From positions 654,001-718,000 of the forward strand of contig NC_003030.1 in the NCBI RefSeq assembly GCF_000008765.1: a stretch of DNA of 64,000 nucleotides, written 5' to 3'. The stretch's first letter is position 1. Every line of letters starts with the position of its first letter. The translations under genes were made by a program, and so were the position numbers. The notes beneath the pieces were generated by a model, which made no database searches, was not told where the DNA came from, and worked only from the letters and a program-made list of their open reading frames with translations. Of the stretch, positions 45,769 to 55,100 are shown piece after piece. The DNA comes from Clostridium acetobutylicum ATCC 824 (lineage in GTDB: Bacteria > Bacillota > Clostridia > Clostridiales > Clostridiaceae).

Positions 45769-46434
45769 ATGAAAAAGTTACTATATATTTCTGTGAATAC
45801 AAAACCGGAAGGAATGTCCGCAAGTAAAACTGTAGGAAGAGAGTTTGTGGATAGATTTGTACAGAATTATCCAGAGTATCAGCTTATAGAACATGATATA
45901 TGTAATGAATATATCCCCGAGCTAGATCATAGATTTTTAAATGATAATGGAGATATTGTATCAGGAAATGACTACAATTTATTAAGTGACAATGACAAAA
46001 AAATAGTGGATAGGATAAATGATCTTTGCAATGAATTTGTAAGTGCAGATGTATATGTAATTGCATATCCAATGTGGAGCTCTCTTTTTCCTCCAAGGCT
46101 TAAAATGTACATTGATTGTATTGTGCAAAATGGTAAGACTATAAAAATTTCAGAAGATGAATCTAGTGGACTCTTAAGCGATAAGGAGAGAAGTGTTCTT
46201 TGTATACAATCTTCTGGAGGTGTATATCCTAAGATAATTTCATGGAAAATAAATCATGGAATTAATTATCTTCATGATATTTTTAGACATTTAGGAATAA
46301 AAAAATTCGAAAAGCTTCTTGTTGAAGGAGTAGATGTTCAGGACATAGGAAAAGAAAAAGCCGTAGAAAAAGCTTTTGATGAAATTGATGAATTAATAGA
46401 TAAAATGCAGGTTAGAGATTTTGTAAAGCAGTGA
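45769..46434 (+). CDS. FMN-dependent NADH-azoreductase family protein (AzoR-like)
   Basis: Product of 221 residues of the flavodoxin-like fold: LLYISVNTKPEGMSASKTVG (FMN phosphate loop), AYPMWSSLFPPRLKMYIDCI (flavin ring contact) and CIQSSGGVYP. A homodimeric flavoprotein reducing quinones, azo dyes or similar with NAD(P)H. A hairpin covers its ribosome site. PAP2 gene follows after 29 bases. Confidence 0.88.
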   Translation: MKKLLYISVNTKPEGMSASKTVGREFVDRFVQNYPEYQLIEHDICNEYIPELDHRFLNDNGDIVSGNDYNLLSDNDKKIVDRINDLCNEFVSADVYVIAYPMWSSLFPPRLKMYIDCIVQNGKTIKISEDESSGLLSDKERSVLCIQSSGGVYPKIISWKINHGINYLHDIFRHLGIKKFEKLLVEGVDVQDIGKEKAVEKAFDEIDELIDKMQVRDFVKQ

Positions 46435-46463
46435 GTTAAGTATAATGAAATGGGGGGTTAAGA

Positions 46464-47336
46464 TTGCTATTTAATATTTTAACTGGAGAGTATAATATAG
46501 TCATAATAAAATTTTTACAGCAATTCTCTAATCCCTTTTTAGATAAAATTGCCCAAGCGGTTACCATGACAGCAGAAGAATATTTTCTAGTTGGATTTAT
46601 AGGAATAATATATTTATGTATAAATAAGAGGCTTGGATATATAATGGCATTAACAATCTTATTTAGCAGTACAATAAATTATTATGTCAAGTGTATTTTT
46701 AAGATAAAAAGACCTATAGGAACCCAAGGTGTGAGGTCTCTTAGACTTCAAACAGCAGATGGATATTCTTTTCCAAGTGGACATACCCAGGGGGCAGCTG
46801 TATTTTGGGGATGTTTGATCAAAAATATAAGAAATAGATATATAGATATGCTTGGTTATGTAATGATATTTTTAGTCGCTATTTCAAGAATTTATCTCGG
46901 AGTTCACAGACCAATAGATGTTATAGGTGGATTTGTATTTGGTATTTTGTGTGTAGGAATTTTTAATAGAGTATTTAGATTAAATGTATATAAGAAAAAC
47001 TTACTTATATTTATTTTAGTGATTCTTCCAATGCTTACAATTACCATATATATAGGAGATTTTAAATTATATGAAGAATTGGGGTCTATTCTTGGGCTCA
47101 TAAGTGGTCATAATATTCAGGAGAAATACATAAAGTTTAATCCTAAAACTAATATAAGAAACAATTTAATAAAAATTATTATAGCAGTCTTAGGAATTTT
47201 AATCTTGAAGAATATTTTAGATTTTATTTTTCCTCATACTAGATTAATTTCTTTTATAACTTATTTTTGTATTTTGTTTTGGATTACTACCGGTAACCTA
47301 TGGATTATAAAGAAAATAGGATTGAATGGAGTTTAA
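46464..47336 (+). CDS. PAP2-superfamily membrane phosphatase
   Basis: Product of 290 residues with about seven membrane segments. All three acid-phosphatase motifs are present: KIKRPIGTQG (KX6RP region), YSFPSGHTQGAA (PSGH) and SRIYLGVHRPIDVIGG (SRX5HX3D). Likely dephosphorylates lipid phosphates such as undecaprenyl diphosphate or phosphatidic acid at the outer face of the membrane. TTG start with TGGGGGG site. A bidirectional terminator follows. Confidence 0.92.
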   Translation: MLFNILTGEYNIVIIKFLQQFSNPFLDKIAQAVTMTAEEYFLVGFIGIIYLCINKRLGYIMALTILFSSTINYYVKCIFKIKRPIGTQGVRSLRLQTADGYSFPSGHTQGAAVFWGCLIKNIRNRYIDMLGYVMIFLVAISRIYLGVHRPIDVIGGFVFGILCVGIFNRVFRLNVYKKNLLIFILVILPMLTITIYIGDFKLYEELGSILGLISGHNIQEKYIKFNPKTNIRNNLIKIIIAVLGILILKNILDFIFPHTRLISFITYFCILFWITTGNLWIIKKIGLNGV

Positions 47337-47344
47337 AAAACTAA

Positions 47345-47383
47345 TTAAAGGCTAGATCATAAATAACTTGATCTAGCCTTTAA
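47345..47383. terminator. Terminator between converging PAP2 and CDF genes
   Basis: TTAAAGGCTAGATCA and TGATCTAGCCTTTAA form a perfect 15-bp stem with a 9-base loop. It lies nine bases from both stop codons and can serve both strands. Confidence 0.85.
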
Positions 47384-47391
47384 AATTCTTA

Positions 47392-48576
47392 CTAAATACC
47401 AGAATAATCTCTATCAACGGTAATTACGCAATCGTAATGAGGATGTCTCCTTATGATTTCACTTTTAATATCATCACCTAACTTACTGAGCTTTTTTTCA
47501 GATATATCAACATCAAAAGGAACAACGATATCAAAAATTAATTTCTTATCTTCACCATCACCAACTATTCTAAAATCATGAAAAGATTGAACCGATGGGA
47601 AATCCTTAAGTATCTTTGAAACATACCTTTTAGCTTCACTTACTTCTGGAGATCCTATTAAGAGAGGATCCATATGAATAACCACAAATATATCAAGCTC
47701 TTCTGATATCCTTTTTTCTGTTTCATCTATTTTGCTGTGCAGAGTCATAATAGGAATATTATATGGAACCTCAGCATGGAAAGAAATCATGGTTCTTCCG
47801 GGTCCATAATTATGAATTATAAGGTCATGTACTCCTAAAATAACATCGCACTTAAGAGCCATTTTTTTTATAGACTTTACAAGGTTAGGGTCAGGAGCTT
47901 GACCTAAAAGAGGATCTATTGTATCCTTCATTAAGTTTACGGCTGACCATATTATAAGAGCACCGATTAAAACACCTACATATCCATCTATAGATATAGT
48001 TGAAAAAGCGGATACTAAAAGTGATAAAATAACACTTGAAAGTATATATACATCGTTAAGCGCGTCAGCTCCAGATGCTTTTAGAGCTGAAGAGTTGATT
48101 TTTTTACCGATATTTTTGTTAAATAAGCTTAGCCATAATTTAAGAGGTATTGCAATTAGCATTATTATAAAAGAAATTAGATTAAAACTTACTGGCTCAG
48201 GTGATAGTATTCTTAAGAATGAGGTTTTTATGAATTCAACACCTACGAGCAAAATTATTGCAGATACCAGTAGGGCAGATAAATACTCTACTCTTCCATG
48301 ACCAAATGGATGCTCTTTATCAGCAGGTTTATTTGATAGCTTAAAGCCTATAAGGGTTATAACAGAAGCACTGACATCTGCCAAATTATGAAAGGCATCA
48401 GCTATAACAGCTATACTATTTATAAATATTCCGATGGATAATTCTATAACAAACAGAATAAGATTTACTATAAGACCCATAATGCTGCTTAAAATACCGT
48501 AATTTTCTCTAACTTTTTTATTGCTTATATTGCTGTAATCTTTAATGAATTTTGAAACTATGAATTTAACAAGCAC
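47392..48576 (-). CDS. Cation diffusion facilitator family transporter
   Basis: Product of 394 residues. Six membrane segments in the first 220 residues with the metal site motifs ADAFHNLADVSAS (HxxxD) and SSALKASGADALNDVY, then a cytosolic domain. A second ferredoxin-like extension (EVSEAKRYVSKILKDFP ... ITVDRDYSG) makes it longer than FieF. It exports divalent metals such as Zn, Mn or Fe in exchange for protons. I chose GTG at 48576 because GGGAGTGATAAA is its ribosome site; an ATG 61 codons upstream (48759) has none and would run into the divergent aminopeptidase gene. Confidence 0.9.
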   Translation of the reverse strand: MLVKFIVSKFIKDYSNISNKKVRENYGILSSIMGLIVNLILFVIELSIGIFINSIAVIADAFHNLADVSASVITLIGFKLSNKPADKEHPFGHGRVEYLSALLVSAIILLVGVEFIKTSFLRILSPEPVSFNLISFIIMLIAIPLKLWLSLFNKNIGKKINSSALKASGADALNDVYILSSVILSLLVSAFSTISIDGYVGVLIGALIIWSAVNLMKDTIDPLLGQAPDPNLVKSIKKMALKCDVILGVHDLIIHNYGPGRTMISFHAEVPYNIPIMTLHSKIDETEKRISEELDIFVVIHMDPLLIGSPEVSEAKRYVSKILKDFPSVQSFHDFRIVGDGEDKKLIFDIVVPFDVDISEKKLSKLGDDIKSEIIRRHPHYDCVITVDRDYSGI

Positions 48577-48734
48577 TTTATCACTCCCTACATGTATAAA
48601 CATTATGATACCATAATTAAAACCATATTTATTATAACATATAATAATGATGTACTGGAAAAAAATAAATGCATTCTGTATACTATAAATAAGGAAAAAT
48701 GATAATAATAATTTTATAATTGGAGGTGCGACTA

Positions 48735-50036
48735 ATGAAAAATGAACTTGAGTTTGCAAAAAAACTAATAGATTTTATATATGATAGTCCATCACCATTT
48801 CATTCAGTTGACAATATTAAAAATACACTGATAGAGAATGGTTTTGCAGAGATTAAGGAAGAAAATAAATGGGAACTTAATAAAAATGGTAAGTATTTTG
48901 TAAAGAGAAATGATTCGGCTCTAATAGCATTTACTGTTGGGTCTGGCTTTGTTGCAAAAAAAGGGTTTAAAATAATAGGAGGACATACAGATTCACCCAC
49001 GTTTAGGATAAAACCTAATCCTGAAATGGTTTCTGAAAATTCATATATAAAGCTCAATACAGAGGTATATGGAGGACCAATATTAAGCACATGGTTTGAT
49101 AGACCCCTTTCTATAGCAGGAAGAGTTACAGTAAGAGGAAAAAGTGCTTTATTTCCGGAAACAAAACTATTGAATATAAAGAGACCTATACTTGTTATTC
49201 CTAATTTAGCTATACATATGAATAGAGATGTAAACAGCGGGTTTAAAATTAATCCACAAGTTGATACTCTACCTATTATAGGAATTATAAATGATAAATT
49301 TGAAAAAGAAAATTATCTTATGAAAATTATTGCAAGTGAACTTGGAGAAGATATTGAGAACATAATAGATTTCGATTTGTTTTTGTATGAATATGATAAG
49401 GGATGTATTATGGGAATAAATAATGAATTTATATCTAGCAGCAGATTAGATGATATGGAGATGGTTCACGCAGGATTAAATGCTTTAGTTAATGCTAAGT
49501 GTTCAGAAGCTACCAACGTTTTGGCTTGCTTTGATAATGAAGAGATAGGAAGTGCTACAAAGCAGGGAGCAGATTCACAGTTTTTGTCAGATATACTTGA
49601 GAGAATAGTTTTATCCTTTGGTGGAGATAGAGAGGATTTCTTTAGAGCACTTCATAATTCATTTATGATATCATCAGATTCGGCACATGCAGTTCATCCA
49701 AATAAAGGAGAAAAAGCAGATCCAATAACAAGGCCTCATATAAACGAAGGTCCAGTTATAAAGATAAGTGCGGCTCAAAAGTATACTTCAGATAGCAATT
49801 CAATAGCTGTTTATGAAGAGGTATGCAGGCTCTCAGGTGTTCCTTACCAAAAGTTTGTAAACAGATCAGATGAAAGAGGTGGAAGTACTATAGGACCAAT
49901 AACAGCTACCCATACAGCTATAAGAACAGTAGATATAGGAACACCACTTCTAGCTATGCATTCAATAAGAGAGTTGTGCGGTACATTAGATCATATGTAT
50001 GTAGAGAAGTCTTTTGAAGAGTTTTATAATTTATAA
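48735..50036 (+). CDS. M18-family aminopeptidase
   Basis: Product of 433 residues: metal ligands in GGHTDSPTFRIK, catalytic FDNEEIGSATKQGADS, SSDSAHAVHPN, and ERGGSTIGPITATH with the last His ligand. M18 enzymes (DnpEP, yeast Ape1) are large dodecameric peptidases removing acidic or neutral N-terminal residues. Start 48735 with TGGAGGTG site; divergent from the metal exporter, which is apt for a metalloenzyme but may be chance. Confidence 0.94.
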   Translation: MKNELEFAKKLIDFIYDSPSPFHSVDNIKNTLIENGFAEIKEENKWELNKNGKYFVKRNDSALIAFTVGSGFVAKKGFKIIGGHTDSPTFRIKPNPEMVSENSYIKLNTEVYGGPILSTWFDRPLSIAGRVTVRGKSALFPETKLLNIKRPILVIPNLAIHMNRDVNSGFKINPQVDTLPIIGIINDKFEKENYLMKIIASELGEDIENIIDFDLFLYEYDKGCIMGINNEFISSSRLDDMEMVHAGLNALVNAKCSEATNVLACFDNEEIGSATKQGADSQFLSDILERIVLSFGGDREDFFRALHNSFMISSDSAHAVHPNKGEKADPITRPHINEGPVIKISAAQKYTSDSNSIAVYEEVCRLSGVPYQKFVNRSDERGGSTIGPITATHTAIRTVDIGTPLLAMHSIRELCGTLDHMYVEKSFEEFYNL

Positions 50037-50200
50037 GCAATTAATATTGTATATTTAGTTTTTGTGTGATACAATTAAAAAAAATAATGTAGGAATAACT
50101 GTTACATTTTGTTTTATATAAGATTTCAGGATTATACTTATAACGGAAATACTTTATAAATCACAATGTTAATATTCCATTGCATTATATATATTAATAA

Positions 50201-50437
50201 CCTTTTGTAGAGGTGCTTTAAGTCAAGAGTAACCGTTTGGAGTTGGCAAACTTAGATGAACGGTAAAAGGGGCTTTTAGCCGAAGCATTTAGATTGGCAG
50301 ATTTATTTGCTGGCTTTTCATACAACATATGAATGGCTGTCACTTTATTAGTTAGTTATTAGGTAAGTGGAGCGCTACAAGGTACACAAGATTGCATTTA
50401 TTAGCGGCAAGGGTGTTCCTTTGCCGCTTATTTTTAT
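50201..50437 (+). promoter_or_regulatory. Lysine riboswitch (L-box) with terminator
   Basis: Aptamer at about 50201-50383 shows the L-box elements: closing stem CCTTTTGTAG / CTACAAGG, AGAGGTGC, AGAGTAACC, AAGGGGC with AGCCGAAGC, GGCTGTCAC and GTGGAGCGCTAC. A terminator follows, AGCGGCAAGGG / CCTTTGCCGCT plus TATTTTT (50403-50437). It lies 42 bases before lysA. High lysine should end transcription early. Confidence 0.95.
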
Positions 50438-50479
50438 AAAGAATATTGTGGCGCAAAAAAAGATAAAGAGGTGTTTAAA

Positions 50480-51775
50480 GTGAAACTATTTGGCAGCATG
50501 CATGAAGAGAACAACGAATTATATATAGGGGGGATAAGCTCAAAAGAGCTCGCAAAGAAGTATGGAACTCCTCTTTATGTAATAGACGAGAAGCTAGTTA
50601 GACAAAATTGTAAAGAATATTATGAGAATTTCAAGGTTAAGGAGAAAAAAAATAGAGTTGCGTATGCGGGAAAGGCATTTTTACCAATTGCAATGTGTCA
50701 AATCATAAAAGAAGAAGGGCTTAGCTTAGATGTAGTTTCAGGGGGAGAGCTTTATACTGCTTATAAGGCAGGCTTTAACATGGAAAATGTACTCTTCCAT
50801 GGAAACAACAAGACCATAGATGAGATGGAAATGGGGGTAAGATTAAATGTTGGAAGGTTTGTAGCGGACAATTTCTATGAGATAGAAAAAGTAAATGAAA
50901 TAGCTAAAAAGATGGGTAAAGTACAGAAGGTATTTTTAAGAATAACACCAGGAATAGAAGCACACACCCATGAATATATAAAAACTGGACAAATTGATTC
51001 AAAGTTTGGTTTCACGCTAAGTAATGGGGATGCCCTTAAAGCTGTAAAAGAAGTTTTGAATTTTCAAAATGTTGAGTTATCTGGGCTGCACTGCCATATA
51101 GGATCTCAGATTTTTGATATAGCGCCTTATTTAGAAGAAACAAGAGTTATGCTGGCATTTATAAAGGAAATACAGAAAGAAACAAATTATGAAATAAAGG
51201 AGCTTGATTTGGGAGGTGGCTTTGGCATTTACTACACAGAAGTAGATAAGCCGAGAGGTGCTGAGGAATTCTGTAGTGCAATACTAAAAGAAGCAGAGGA
51301 AAGCTCAAAAAAACTAGGGGTAAAGTTGCCTAAACTAATAATAGAACCTGGAAGATCAATAATAGGAAATGCTGGATCAACTCTTTATACTGTAGGTTCT
51401 ATAAAGGAAATACAGCATATGAGAAAATATGTATCTGTGGACGGTGGAATGACTGATAATATAAGACCTTCTCTTTATAATGCTGAATATGAGTGTGAAA
51501 TTGCAAACAAATTTAATGCTTCTAAGGAAAAGGTAACAATATCAGGTAAGTGCTGTGAGTCAGGAGATATACTAATAAATGATGTAAATATATCAGAAGT
51601 AGAAAGCGGAGATATTTTAGTTGTATCTACTACAGGGGCGTATGGATACTCTATGTCTAATAATTATAATAAAATTCCTAAAGCAGCAGTAGTTTTAGTA
51701 TCGGATGGTAAGGAAAGATTAATATGTAAAAGAGAAACCTACGAGCATATGCTTTCAAATGAAATTATGATTTAA
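50480..51775 (+). CDS. lysA: Diaminopimelate decarboxylase
   Basis: Product of 431 residues, PLP enzyme of the Orn/DAP decarboxylase fold: PLP lysine in VAYAGKAFLPIAMC, LDVVSGGELYTA, GLHCHIGSQI, LDLGGGFGIYY, EPGRSIIGNAG and the cross-subunit Cys in GKCCESGDIL. Last step of lysine synthesis from meso-DAP. The GTG at 50480 (KLFGSMHEENNELYIGG) fits the family N-terminus, with AAAGAGGTG as ribosome site. Under the lysine riboswitch directly upstream. Confidence 0.96.
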   Translation: MKLFGSMHEENNELYIGGISSKELAKKYGTPLYVIDEKLVRQNCKEYYENFKVKEKKNRVAYAGKAFLPIAMCQIIKEEGLSLDVVSGGELYTAYKAGFNMENVLFHGNNKTIDEMEMGVRLNVGRFVADNFYEIEKVNEIAKKMGKVQKVFLRITPGIEAHTHEYIKTGQIDSKFGFTLSNGDALKAVKEVLNFQNVELSGLHCHIGSQIFDIAPYLEETRVMLAFIKEIQKETNYEIKELDLGGGFGIYYTEVDKPRGAEEFCSAILKEAEESSKKLGVKLPKLIIEPGRSIIGNAGSTLYTVGSIKEIQHMRKYVSVDGGMTDNIRPSLYNAEYECEIANKFNASKEKVTISGKCCESGDILINDVNISEVESGDILVVSTTGAYGYSMSNNYNKIPKAAVVLVSDGKERLICKRETYEHMLSNEIMI

Positions 51776-51916
51776 ATTAAAGATATTAATTAAGGTTTAT
51801 AGCATGAAATAAAAATTCACATAGTGAATATAAATAAGCTGGGGGGCTTAAATATAGAATTAAGTTTGCTCTCTATAAATTGGGGCATAGGGATCAAACT
51901 TTTGTTGAAGTACAGA
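51776..51916 (+). ncRNA. Possible structured leader before NdvB-type gene
   Basis: A region between lysA and a large glucan synthase gene with several self-pairing pieces: TTCAC-ATA-GTGAA (51817-51829), AAGC...GCTT, GGGGGGC able to pair with either GCTCTCT nearby, and GGGGC further on. It leads into the long terminator at 51917. The class is not one I recognise. It could be a lysA 3' end or a regulatory leader whose terminator controls the downstream gene. Confidence 0.35.
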
Positions 51917-51993
51917 AATCGGTTAGTCATAAAATATAGGAAAATAGAGGGGTAAACTATTTTCCTATAGGTGACAACCGATTTTTTATTTTT
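51917..51993 (+). terminator. Long two-part hairpin terminator with TATAGGAAAATA arms
   Basis: Outer stem AATCGGTT / AACCGATT (51917-51924 and 51976-51983) and inner perfect 13-bp stem TATAGGAAAATAG / CTATTTTCCTATA (51935-51947 and 51957-51969), followed by TTTTTATTTTT. The inner arms are the clearest copy of the repeat seen at 22025, 22271 and 7409. Confidence 0.75.
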
Positions 51994-52104
51994 ATAATAA
52001 TAAACTAAAAATTTTGTCTATTACTTTCTGATTAAAAAAAAATATATAGGGGAATAATAATCGAAGTTAGGTAATGAGTATATTTGCTGAAAGGATTGAT
52101 TATT

Positions 52105-55100
52105 ATGCTTTATGTATATATTTTTCTTCTATGTCTAATTATTTTTCTTATATACATATTGAGAGATATAAATAGAAAGAAAAGTTACAATCATAATGGA
52201 AAGATAAATTTGCATGAGGATTTTCACAATGATTATTTAGATGCTATAAAAAAATATAATAGTATGCCTAAAAGAAAAAGCAGAAGTGTACTTATAAAAA
52301 AACTAGATAGGAGTTATAAGGGACTTCTAAGGGGATATGAATATTTTGATAGAGAAATAAGAAATAAGAAAGAGATAGTTCCAGCAGCGGAATGGCTTCT
52401 TGATAATTTATATCTCATAGAGAAAGAGTATAAAGATATAAAACATAATATGCCTGAAATTTGTTACAAAAAATTGCCTATTGTAATTGAAGGAGCTTTT
52501 AGGGGGCTTCCAAGAGCATATTATCTTGGAATGAAAATAGTAAACAAGTTGGACGGAAAAATAAGCGAGGATACTGTTGTTTCGTATGTACATGAATATC
52601 AAAAAAAGTCGATACTAACAAGTTCTGAGATTTGGGCACTTCCACTTATGTTTAGAATGGCAGTTATTCAGAATATAGGTAGAATTACTGAGAGCATGGT
52701 ATTTGCTCAGAATGAAAAGGCAAAAGCTGATAAACTTGGATACGAAATAATAAATTCTGGAAACGCAAACTCTGAGAAAATAAGGAAACTGCTTAAAGAT
52801 GAAGGAATAATGACATCACATTTTATTGAAAGATTTATTAAAATTTTAAGAGATAATGGTGTTGATAATAAGGAGGTTTATGATTATATAGATAGAAAGC
52901 TTGAAATGCAGGAAACAACAACTAGCGAAATGGTAGTATTAGAGCATCAAAGGCAGGCTGAATTTCAAGTATTAATGGGAAATTGTATAAATGCTATAAG
53001 AGAGATTGAGGCTTTAAATTGGAAGCAATGTTTTGAAAAATTGAGTATTGTAGAGAGTATACTTAAAGATGATCCATCCAATATCTATAAAAGTATGGAT
53101 TTTTCATCTAAAGATTACTATAGACACAATATAGAGAAAATTTCTAGAAGAATGAAGATTCCAGAATCTTTTGTAGCTAGGGCCGCTGTAAGGTGTGCAC
53201 GTGAAGATGATTCTGAAAGTGATATAAAAAAGCACGTTGGGTATTACATAATAGATGAAGGAATTGATAGATTAAAAAATAAAATAGGAATACGTGAAAA
53301 AGGAATAAGTAGAATAATGTCAACTTTAAATAACCATAAAGTTGGAGTTTATATATGGATAAATATACTTGGAACTATTGCTTTATCACTCTTTTTACTT
53401 TACCTCATTTTTAGAGGAACAAATGAGTATAGAAACTGGATTTATGTATTGGGCTTTTTAGCAATTTTGATTCCTTGTTCAGAGATGGTTAATTCTGTAC
53501 TTAATTGGAGTGTTAATCATTTAACAACTCCGAAGTTTGTATGTAAGATTGAATTACCTAAAGGTATACCTGATTATGCAAAAACAATTGTTGTAATTCC
53601 AGCTATTATAAATAGTGCTAGAAAGGCCAAAAATTTAATTGAAAATCTAGAAGTTTATTATTTGGCTAATAAAGAAAAAAATCTTTATTTTGCTCTTTTG
53701 GGCGATTTTAGAGACAGTAATATCAAGACAGAAGAATCTGATTATAAGATAAATAAAGTTGCTTTAAGGGCGGTAAAGGATTTAAACAAAAAATATTGTC
53801 AAAATGAAAGGGAAATTTTCTTTTTTCTTAATAGAGAGAGAAAGCTTAATACCAGTGAAGGTAAGTGGATTGGTTGGGAGAGAAAAAGAGGAAAACTCAT
53901 GGAATTCAATTCACTTTTAAGAGGAGATAAAAATACAAGTTATAACGTGATAAGTGGAAGTTTAAAGGAGTTGTATGATGCGAAATACATAATAACACTT
54001 GATGAAGATACTAGGATGCCAAGAGATACAGCTAAAAAGCTTATAGGAGCCATGATACATGTTCTCAATATACCTGTAATAAAAGAAAATAAAGTCATAA
54101 GAGGATATGGAGTTATGCAGCCTAGAGTAAATATAAATTCTATTAGTGCAAATAAAACCATTTACTCTAAAGTTTTTTCAGGAGAAGCAGGTATTGACAC
54201 ATATAGTACTGCTGTCTCGGATGTGTACCAAGATTTGTTTGGCGAGGGTATCTTTGCAGGAAAGGGAATATACAATATAGATGTATTTCAAACTATGCTT
54301 AAGAATCAAATACCGGAAAATAGAGTTTTAAGCCATGATTTGCTAGAGGGAGCTTATACAAGATCAGCATTAGTTACAGATGTTGAGTTTATTGATGGCT
54401 ATCCTGCTTATTATACTTCAAGTAGTAAGAGATTACATAGGTGGGTTAGAGGAGATTGGCAATTAGTAAGATGGATATTTCAAAAATCACCTATAGATAC
54501 ACTTTCTAAGTGGAAAATTTTTGATAACTTACGAAGAAGTCTTATAGCTCCAGCTATAATTATACTGATATTGTTATCAATAACTTTGCTTCCGTATAGT
54601 TCTGATAAATGGCTTGCTGTAGCATTTTTATCATTAATATTTCCATGGCTTTTTGACGTTTCAGAAGTTGCTATATCACCTATACGAGGTATGAATTTAT
54701 CTGGAAAACTTGTTGGAAGTAAAATTGTAATTGAGCAGATGTTTTTGATATTTAGTTTTCTACCATACAAAGCTTGCCTGATGGTTGATGCTATAGCAAG
54801 AACAATATATAGATTAACAATAAGTAAAAAAAATCTACTTCAATGGCAGACATCAGCTGACTCAGAAAATTTATCTAAGAAAAGCTTAAATAACTATATA
54901 AATACTATGTGGATAGGAAGCTTAATAGCGGTTATAATTGGCATTACATCCTTTTACAAAAATGTTACAATTGGGTTAATAATGTTTCCGCTAAGTATAC
55001 TATGGTTTATAAGTCCATTTACTGCATATTTTATCAGTAAGGAAAGTGAAGGTACTCAAAATATAAGTACGTCAGATGTAGAATTTTTAAGGTTAACTGC

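Noticed and set aside
48701-48722. Possible Fur box upstream of the aminopeptidase gene
   Set aside because: Only about 13 of 19 matches and no palindromic right half; expected by chance in AT-rich DNA.
48577-48759. N-terminal extension of the cation exporter
   Set aside because: The extra 61 residues have no ribosome site and would run across the promoter and start of the divergent aminopeptidase gene.
50201-50437. T-box leader before lysA
   Set aside because: No AGGGTGGNACCGCG-type antiterminator box; all landmarks are those of the lysine riboswitch.
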